DNA of 64,000 bases from Papio anubis (taxonomy: Eukaryota; Chordata; Mammalia; Primates; Cercopithecidae): positions 41,311,536 to 41,375,535 of the forward strand of contig NC_044995.1 of the NCBI RefSeq assembly GCF_008728515.1, in the 5' to 3' direction. Position numbers and translations under genes: made by a program. How positions within the stretch are numbered: the stretch's first letter is position 1; each line of letters opens with the position of its first letter. Under the pieces are notes generated by a model that ran no database searches, was not told where the DNA came from, and was given only the letters and a program-made list of their open reading frames with translations. Shown here one piece after another: positions 1 through 8,459 of the stretch.

Positions 1-190
1 CCACAAGAAGCCAGCCCCCCAGAGGCGAAGGAGGGCCAAGAAGGCACGGCTGCTGGGCCCCACTGTGATGCTTGGTGGACGCGAGTTCAGCCGCCAGAGA
101 CTGCAGGCCTTTGGCCTCAACCCCAAACGGCTGTACTTCCGCCAGCTGGGCCGGCAGCGGAGGAAACAGGGGCCCAAGAACAGCTCCTGA
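1..190 (+). CDS. KRI1: KRI1 C-terminal coding end (partial, last exon)
   Basis: Only the last 62 codons and the TGA stop (188-190) lie in the window; the frame starts at base 2. The peptide is very basic (KKP, RRRRAKKAR) and ends in a segment with ...GLNPKRLYFRQLG... and the tail GPKNSS, which I recognise as the end of KRI1. KRI1 is a nucleolar protein needed for 18S rRNA processing and 40S subunit assembly; the basic C-terminal part is its conserved Kri1_C region. The upstream exons lie off the left edge. The gene runs towards ATG4D and the two 3' ends overlap. Assignment is by recall of the protein, supported by the expected ATG4D neighbour. Confidence 0.9.
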   Translation, partial: HKKPAPQRRRRAKKARLLGPTVMLGGREFSRQRLQAFGLNPKRLYFRQLGRQRRKQGPKNSS

Positions 191-293
191 GCACTGGGAG
201 CAGGCAGGGGCCTCAGGCTCCTCCCCTCAAATCAAGCCCTGGACAGGTCTCGCACCCACAAGTACCATCTGCTGCAGAGAACCTCTCATCTGT

Positions 294-567
294 GGCCAGG
301 AACACCTGTAATCCCAGCACTTTGGGAGGCTGAGGTGAAAGGATTACTTGAGCCCAGAAACTGGAGACCAGCCTGGGCAACACAGTGAGACTCCATCTCT
401 ACAAAATGTGGTGGCACATGCCTGTAGTCCCAGCTATTCAGGAGGCTGGGGAAGGAGGATCACTTAAGGCCAAGAATTTGAGGCTGCAGTGAACTATGAT
501 TGCACCACTGCACTCCAGCCTGGGCGACAAAGCAAGACCCTGTCTCTTAAAAAAAAAAAAAAAAAAT
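294..567 (+). mobile_element. Alu SINE in KRI1 3' UTR
   Basis: Sense Alu lacking its first ~25 bases. It reads from 'cctgtaatcccagcac' through the A-rich linker and right arm to an A-run at 549-566. It is diverged, so probably AluJ/S age. It sits inside the transcribed 3' UTR of KRI1 and could form duplexes with inverted Alus in trans or in cis. Confidence 0.9.
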
Positions 568-734
568 TAAACACGTGTAGCTGCGGGTAAGGAAGTCGTC
601 CCATTTTATGGATGTGGAAACTGAGGCTGACTTAAACTTCCCGTGACTTGGAACTCTCATCTCGAGACACCTCCCAGACCTCACATCCCCTTAGAACGCT
701 GCGCCCAGCCACAGCCACGATCAAGTCACACAAC

Positions 735-740
735 TTTATT
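735..740 (-). promoter_or_regulatory. ATG4D: Poly(A) signal of ATG4D
   Basis: TTTATT on the + strand reads AATAAA on the - strand, about 320 nt past the ATG4D stop codon. Cleavage would fall near 715-725, so the ATG4D and KRI1 transcripts would overlap by roughly 300 nt tail to tail. Confidence 0.75.
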
Positions 741-1011
741 GGCCCCCAGCAGCCACAGTTCCCCCAAGGGGGCTTTGGGACAGGGAGGGCCCAGGCGTCC
801 AGTGCAAACTACAGTACGTGAGTCAGGCCCTGAGGGGGGTGCCCGGGGTCCTCCCTCCCTACCCTGCCAGGAGGGCCCCGCTGGTGGGAGACAGGTGCAT
901 GGGCTCTGTCCCTGGCTGAATGGCCCCAGACTGGTTGCAGCTGGGCTTGAGGGGCTGAGAACAGGAAGTTCTCACTGCCAGAGCTCAAGATCCCACACTC
1001 GACATGACATA

Positions 1012-1025
1012 AATAAAAAAATAAA
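1012..1025 (+). promoter_or_regulatory. KRI1: Tandem poly(A) signals, probable KRI1
   Basis: Two overlapping AATAAA hexamers (1012-1017 and 1020-1025) followed by a GT/T-rich stretch (1026-1044). They lie on the + strand inside the ATG4D 3' UTR and are the best candidate for KRI1 3' end formation. Confidence 0.6.
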
Positions 1026-1057
1026 TAGTGTTGCATCTTTTCCCTCATCCCCTCCCT

Positions 1058-1240
1058 TTATAAAAACACAAAGTCCTCAGAGCTGGGGCGTTTGGCCCTG
1101 AGGAGCCGCCCTGTGCGAGGGAGCCGGAGTGTAGGCTGGGAGAGCTGGGAGCAGAGGTCGTCCAGGCTGTGGTCCTGAGCATGGCCCTCGGCCAGGGTGA
1201 ACATGGGGTACCGCTCCGTGGCTGAGGAGGAGCTGAGGAC
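1058..1240 (-). CDS. ATG4D: ATG4D coding exon 10 (residues 415-474, stop)
   Basis: 183 nt including TAA (1060-1058). Starts VLSSSSATERYPMF and ends SSEDFVFL. The F-V-F-L tail after acidic residues fits an LC3-interacting motif, as in the C-terminus of ATG4B (inference). Acceptor CAG|GTCCTC. Confidence 0.95.
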   Translation of the reverse strand, partial: VLSSSSATERYPMFTLAEGHAQDHSLDDLCSQLSQPTLRLPRTGRLLRAKRPSSEDFVFL

Positions 1241-4200
1241 CTGGCGGGAGGAGGGAGACAGGCTCAGCCACAAACAGTGCCAAGCCATGTTCCTTAGCCC
1301 AGGTTTATTTAGCAGGTGCTTCTCAGGACCGCCTCTCCAAGACAGGGCAGCCAATCAGCACCCTCCATCCCCTGGCCACAGTGATTGGCTCAGCCATGAG
1401 CATGTGACCCAGCTCGGCCAAAGACTGACAGTCATGGGATTTTTGCTGCAAAACCCACGTTCCCCTTCCAATGACTAGAGGGTGGGTGCCCAGAAGGGCT
1501 GGTGGCCATCTCTTGCCCCCATAAGGGTAAAGCTGGTGGCCATCTCTTGCCCCCATAAGGGTAGAGCCCTGGTCGGACAGCAGGGCCAAGAGACAGAGGT
1601 TTCCTACCACTTGAGCCCCTGGATACAGCTGCCTCCAAGGGGTGACGCCCTCAACTCGCAGGACGGCCTTGACCTAACAGTTGGCTTTGGCGTTCCCACC
1701 TTTTCAGGGGTGGACCCCCAGCCTGGAAGCAGCACCCCAGCTCTGCTGGACTCGAGGCCTCTGTTTCTCTTTCACCCCCAGCCCTGCCCGACCACCCCCC
1801 TCACCCTACTCCAGCTTTCCTCTTGCTCACCCTGGTCAGCTCTGAGCAGAGTGTCTCAAACTCCTTCCTGTCTCCAGCATAGAAGCCCACAGTACAGCTT
1901 GGGTCCATCTTGGCGAAGGCCATCTTGCGGGGCGAGGTGCAGTGGAAGGACTGGGGCAGACAGATGAGGGAGGCTCAGAGGCCCCTGCCGCCCACCTGCC
2001 ACGGCCCCAACCACACACTGGGGCTCCCACTCACCTCCAGGGGGAAGTCGGCCTGACTGACATCCACAGTGGGCTGGCAGTAGTGAGGGTCCAGGTACAG
2101 CAGGAAGTCATCTGCAGGGGGTGCAGGTGTGAGTGGGGGTGCGGTGGGGCGTGGGGGGAGTGAGGAGGGGGTGGGCCTACCTTGGTAGCCAATGAAGTAC
2201 AGTGAGTGTCGCGGTTTCCCGCCCATGATGCCCAGGCACAGCTCGCAGCGCAGAAGTTCCTGCAGGGAGGAGGGTGGGCAGGTGCTGTCAGGCAGCCACT
2301 CAACAAACGCTTAGCAAACGCCTCCTCCGTTGAGAACCCAGCCTCTGGAGGGCAGCAGTGATCAAGACCACAAAACCCTTGCCCTCAGGAGCTGACATCC
2401 TAGTGTGACAGACTAACAAGGAAGACGATTACATGATTTTTTTTTTTTGGAGACAGAGTCTCACTCTGTTACCCACCCTGGAGTGCAGTGGCCCAATCAG
2501 CTCACTGCAGCCTCCACCTCCTAAGTTCTCCTGCCTCAGCTTCTCAAGTAGCTGGGATTATAGGCACCTGCCACCACGCCCGGGTAATTTTTTGATTTTT
2601 AATAAAAACGGGGTTTCACCATGTTAGCCAGGCTGGTCTGGAACTCCTCCTAACCTCAGGTGATCTGCCCGCCTCGGCCTCCCAAAGTGCTGGGATTACA
2701 GGCTGAATTGCAGTAGCACGATCTTGGCTCACTGCAACCTCCACCTCCTGGGTTCAAGCAGTTCTCCTGCCTCAGCCTCCCGAATAGCTGGGATTACAGG
2801 CACCCGCCACCATGCCCAGCTAATTTTTGTATTTTTAGTAGAGACGAAGTTTCACCATGTTGGCCAGACTGGTCTCGAACTCCTGACCTCAGGTGATCCA
2901 CCTGCCTCGGCCTCCCAAAGTGCTGGGATTACAGGCATGGGCCTCGATGCCCAGTCAATTACATGATGTATCTCATGTGTTAGAGGTGATTAACTATATG
3001 GAAAAGAATAAAAGAGGGAAGGGAGCCTTGTGATTTTAAGTAAGGAGGTCAAACATTATCACTCTTTTAGAATTTGTCTCATAGGTTTTCTGGTTCTCAC
3101 TGGAAAACCTCCCATGCAAAAAATATTTTAAAACAGGAGCCAAGCAGTGGTTCATGTCTGTAATCTCAGTACTTTGGGAGGCCGAAGTAGGAGGATCACT
3201 TGAGCCCAGGAGTTCAAGACCAGCCTGGGCAACATGGTGTGACCCTGTCTCTACAAAAAAAAAAAAAAAAAAAATGAGCTGAGTGTGGTGGTACGTGCGC
3301 CTGTAGTCCCAGCTACTCAGGAGCTGAAGTGAGAGGATCACTTGAGCCGGGGAGGTCAAGGCTGCAATAAGGTGAGACCGCACCACTGCACTCCAGCCTG
3401 GCTAACAGAGACTCTGAATCAATCAATCATAAATAAGAGAGTCAGGATAGGCCCTACTGAGAGATGATGGAAAGAGCTGAAGCATTTCTTTTGATGGTTG
3501 GTGTTAGTAAAATAAATGAACAAATATTTAAATAACTAATAAAAAATACAAAAGGAGCCGGGCGCGGTGGCTCACGCCTGTAATCCCAGCACTTTGGGAG
3601 GCCAAGGCGGGAGGATCACAAGGTCAGGAGATCAAGACCATCCTGGTTAACACAGTGAAACCCCCATCTCTACTAAAAATACAAAAATGAGCCAGGAGTG
3701 GTGGCAGGCGCCTGTAGTCCCAGCTACTCGGGAGGCTGAGGCAGGAGAATGGTGTGAACCCAGGAGGTGGAGCTTGCAGTGAGCCGAGATTGTGCCACTG
3801 TGCTCCAGTCTGAGTGACAGAGCGAGACTCCGTCTCAAAAAAAAAAACCCACACACAAAAGGAGCCACCTGCATCGCTGCTGAAAGAGCACTCCAAGCGG
3901 CAGGGGCAGCAAGTGCAAAGGCCCTGAGGCAGGAGTGTCTGAAACAGGTGAGGAGGCCTCTGCGGCTGGAGCAGAGTGTGGGAGAAGGATATGAGGTCAA
4001 GGCGGGAGATGACCTCAAGAAGGTGGTGGGGACAAATAGTGCCTGGCTCCGTGGGCCACTGGGAAAACTGGCTTTTATTCAGATGCAAATACACAGGGGA
4101 CTTTCCAGTCTCAGGGTCTCTGTCTTGTTGTTCCTCTTGCCTGGAGCACTTCTCCTCTGGCTCCTCATTTGCCTGGTGGCTGCAGAGGGGTTTTTCTAGG

Positions 4201-7200
4201 CTCTGCTGCTACCCTCATCTGCCCTTCACTAGGTTACTGTTTTTTTAAATTTGTGTAGAGGCTGGGCGTGGTGGCTCATGCCTGTAATCCCAACGCTTTG
4301 GGAGACCGAGGTGTGTGGATCACCTGAGGTCGGGAGTTCGAGACCAGCCTGGCCAACATGGGGAAACCCCATCTCTGCTACAAATATAAAAATTAGCCAG
4401 GCATTAATCCCAGCTACTTGGGAGGCTGAGGCAGGAGATTTGCTTGAACCTGGGAGGCGGAGGTTGCAGTGAGCCGAGATGGTGCCACTGTACTCTAGCA
4501 TGGGCAAGAGAGCGAGACTCTGTTTTCAAAAAAAATTGTGTGGAGATGGGGGTCTCAGTATCTTGCCCAGGCTGGTCTTAAAACGATCCTCCTGCCTCGG
4601 CCTCCCAAAGTGCTGGGATTACAGGTGTGAGTCACTGTGCCTGGCTTCATTCCAAGTGGTGATGCCACTTTGGTTACAGAGCCACTGCTGAGCATCCTCC
4701 CATCAGAATGTCTGCTCCTAGCAGGCACATTCCAAATTCCTGCCTGTTTTGTTCCCCTCTGAACCCCCAGCAGTCAGGACAGTGGGAAGCACACATAGCA
4801 GGTGCTCCATAGTATCAAAAAAGAAGGGATGGGCTGGGTGCGGGGGCTCATGCCTATAATCCCAGCACTTTGGGAGGCTGAGGCGAGTGGATCACCTGAG
4901 GTCAGGAGTTTGAGGCCAGCCTGGCCAACATGGCGAAACCCCATCTCTATTAAAAATACAAAAGTTAGCCAGGCATGGTGGCACGTGCCTGTAGTCCCAG
5001 CTATGCCTGTAACGGGCGCAGGAGAATTGCTTGAACTCGGGAGGTGGAGGTTGCAATGAGCCAAGATTGCGCCACTACACTCCAGCCTGGCTGAAAGAGC
5101 AAGAGACTCTGTCTCTAAAAAGAAGGATGGGCCGGGCGCCAGGCTCTGCCTGTAATCCCAGCACTGGGAGGCCGAGGCGGTGGATCCCAGGTCAGAGATC
5201 GACCATCCTGGCTAACATAGTGAAACTCCCCGCCTCCTACTAAAAAATACAAAAAACTAGCTCGGCTGCAGGTGGTGGCTTCTGTAGTCCCAGCTACTCG
5301 AGGCTGAGGTGAGAATGGCGTGAACCTGGGAGGTGGAGGCCAGTGAGCCAGATCGCCACTGCATCCCAGCCTGGCAGCACATAGCCAGACTCCAGCATGA
5401 GGTTGCAAGCCCTGGGGTCCCAGCACTTTTGGGAGGCCTGAGGAGGGCAGATGATTGAGGTCAGATCAGCCTGACTAAAAATGGTGGTGGAAACCCGCCC
5501 CTACTAAAAGTACAAAATTAGGTGGGCTGCAGCTTTGCCTGTAATCCTAACTACTTGGGAGGCTGAGGCAAGAGAATCGCTTGAACCCAGGAGGCGGAGG
5601 TTGCAGTGAGCTGAGATCACGTTATTGCACTCCAGCCTGGGCAACAAGAGCAAAACTCCGTCTCAAAAAAAAAAAAAAAAGAAAAAAGAAAAAAAGAGAA
5701 GGATGAGGGCTGCATAAACAGCAGCCCCAACCTAAACTAAACAAGTCTGGAGGGCTCCCAGGTGGAGGCGTCCTAGAATTCAGCTGAACCTACCTTCACA
5801 CAGGGCACATACACGGGGTTGAGAGTCTCGCCACCCAGTCGCACGGGCACCAGGATGACCACAGACTTCCACTCGGCTGTGGGGTCTGGCCTGGCCACCA
5901 GGCGTGCCACATCCGCCTTGTACACTGGAGGGACGGGACGGCAGCAGGTCACCTTCTTGCCACCCTTCAGGCCCCAGCGTGGCCCTCTAACCCCAGGGAC
6001 TCAACCTCACCCTTGCAATTTCTCAGTGGGCAACACTATCATCACTAATCATCGTTCTAGTGCCCCCTAAACGCCCCCAGAAAATCCCAGGACCTCCAGG
6101 CAGGTGTGGACATCCCCATTGTACAGAATGGGCAACTGAGGCCCTGGGATGTAGACCAAAAGTATATACAGTGGAAAGAGGTAGAGACTGTTCTCTCAAG
6201 CTCCTCCCCGGCCCCAGGCCTGACAGGTCCTCAGTGACTCCATGCCTTGGTTTGCCAATACAGAAACTGGAGCACTGGGCACTCGGCCCCCAAACCAAAC
6301 ATCCAGGTGTGTCCCTCCTCCTCTAGTCCCACTTACTTGGGCCCATTCTCCTGCCCCCTGCCTTGCAGCTACATAAGCCCATTTCGTGCTCCTAGAGAAG
6401 TAGATTAGACCCGTTTTGGAGATGTGGTTCTCTGAAAATCGAATCTTGTCCCAAACACCTACAATCTTGCATAAAAAATTTACAGGGGTGGCCAGGCATG
6501 GTGGCTCATGCTTGTAATCCCAGCACTTTGGGAGGCCGAGGCAGGCGGATCACGAGGTCAGGGGATCGAGACCGTTCTGGCTAACATAGTGAAACCCTGT
6601 CTTTACTAAAAATACAAAAAAAAAAAAAAAAAAATTAGCCGGGCATGGTGGCATGCTCCTGTAGTCCCAGCTACTCAGAAGGCTGAGGCAGAAGAATCAC
6701 TTGAACCCAGGAGGCGGAGGTTGTAGTGAGCCAAGATTGTGCCATTACACTCCAGCCTGGGTGACAGAGTGAGACACTGTCTCCAAAAAAAAAAAAATTT
6801 TACAGGGGCTCCGCACAGTGGCTCAAGCTTGTAATCCCAGCACTTTGGGAGGCCGAGGTGGGCGGATCACCTGAGGTCAGGAGTTCAAGACCAGCCTTGT
6901 CAACATAGTAAAACCCCGTCTCTACTAAAAATAGAAAAATTAGCCTGGTATGGTGGTGTGTGCCTGTAGTCCCACCTACTCGGAGGCTGAGGCAGGAGAA
7001 TCGCTTGAACCCGGGAGGCGGAGGTTGCAGTGAGCCGAGATCATGCCACTGCACTCAAGGCTGGGTGACAGAGTGACCTGACCTCAGGTGATCCACCCAC
7101 CTTGGCATCCCACAGTGGTGGGATTATAGTTGTGAGCCACTGTGCCTGGCCTCTTTTTTTTTTTTTTTTTTTATGACAGGATCCTACTCTGTCGCCCAGG

Positions 7201-8428
7201 CTGGAGTGCAATGGCATAATCACAGCTCATTGTAACCTCGAACTCCTGGGCTCAAGCAATCCTCCCACCTCAGCCTCCTGAGTATCTGGGACTACAGTAT
7301 GTGCCACCATACCTGGCCTTATGTCTCTATTCTATCACTCGAGGAGAAGCCCTTAAAGTTTCTTGTTCCAGAGGGAGAGATGGAGAAGAGGGACTATCTC
7401 CTACTGCATGGGCCTTGCATCCTTCCCCAGTGTCCCTCTGCCCCAGAACTTGTTCCAGCCTCTGAGGAAGACAAACTCTAAGAATTGGGCGAGGCAGAGT
7501 CTGGCTCAGGGTGGGACCCCCGTGATCTTGGCTCCAGCCCCTTACCTGTGCAGTCCTGAGAAACGTACACCACCAGGCGGGTGACCTCAGAGCAGCTCTC
7601 CACAGCTTTCCTGGGGGCAGGAGGGAAGGCCTGAGTGCCTGCGGGTACCCAGCAACTCCCGTGATCCCTGCAGCGGCCCTCACCTGAGGATGTGTGCCAC
7701 CAGCGATGGCCCATACCAGTCACCTGCCTTCTTGCCTGAGCTCTGCCCAAGCTCCACCAGCCGGTGTAGGCCAAAGGGGGCCCGGGGGTGGTCGGCGAAC
7801 CAGGACACAATCTGCCGGTGCCGGCGTTCCTGCTCCAGCTCAGGGGCACCCTGGGCCCAGCGTGGGGGCATCCAGCGGGCAGGCCCATGGTACCGGCTGG
7901 GAGAGGCTGACCCTGACAGTTCAGGGGGGCCCAGGCCCGTGCCCTCGGCCCATGTCCAGTCTGGTGGAATGGAGCACACAGTCAAACAGTGCTAGTGTGT
8001 GGGGGGCAGAGGTCCCATCTACACATGCACCGCACACAATGCGAATGCTCCTGAACCCCGTAATTCAACAGAATTTACATATTCCTGAAACTTATACTTA
8101 TCCTTATTTATTTATTTACTTTTTGTTACTTAAAGACAGGATCTCAGCCAGACACGGTGGCTCACGCCTGTAATCCCAGCACTTTGGCAGGCGGATCACT
8201 TGAGGCCAGGAGTTCAAGACCAGCCTGGCCAACATGGTGAAACCCCTTCTCTAATAAAAAAAAAAAAATACAAAAGGTAGCCAAGCATGGTGGCAGGCAC
8301 CTGTAATCCCAGCTACTCAGGAGGCTGAGGCAGGAGAATTGCTTGAACCTGGGAGGCAGAGGTTGCAGTGAGCCCAGATCTCTCCACTGCACTTCATCCA
8401 GGATGATGGAGGAAGACTCAGTCTCAAA

Positions 8429-8459
<31 letters not shown>

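Larger units (their letters stand above)
191..1035 (+). other. KRI1: KRI1 3' UTR (end inferred from poly(A) signals)
   Basis: Sequence after the KRI1 stop codon. It holds one sense-oriented Alu (294-567) and then runs antisense across the ATG4D 3' UTR to the AATAAA motifs at 1012-1025. The end is inferred as the usual 10-25 nt past those motifs. The human genes also overlap at their 3' ends, which fits this reading. An earlier cleavage site cannot be ruled out. Confidence 0.6.
716..1057 (-). other. ATG4D: ATG4D 3' UTR
   Basis: Sequence between the ATG4D TAA stop (1058-1060) and the AATAAA at 735-740. It is unique, GC-rich and free of Alus. It is complementary to the distal part of the KRI1 3' UTR, giving a convergent sense-antisense pair. 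Confidence 0.7.

Noticed and set aside
2112..2180. 69-nt ATG4D intron 7 as a second mirtron
   Set aside because: Length is suitable but it is almost entirely C-rich on the transcribed strand with no complementary arm, so it cannot form a pre-miRNA hairpin.
2706..2956. Many 60-150-codon frames with SPRLECSGAISAHCNLRL-type peptides
   Set aside because: Standard translations of antisense Alus; they recur all over the window and are not genes.
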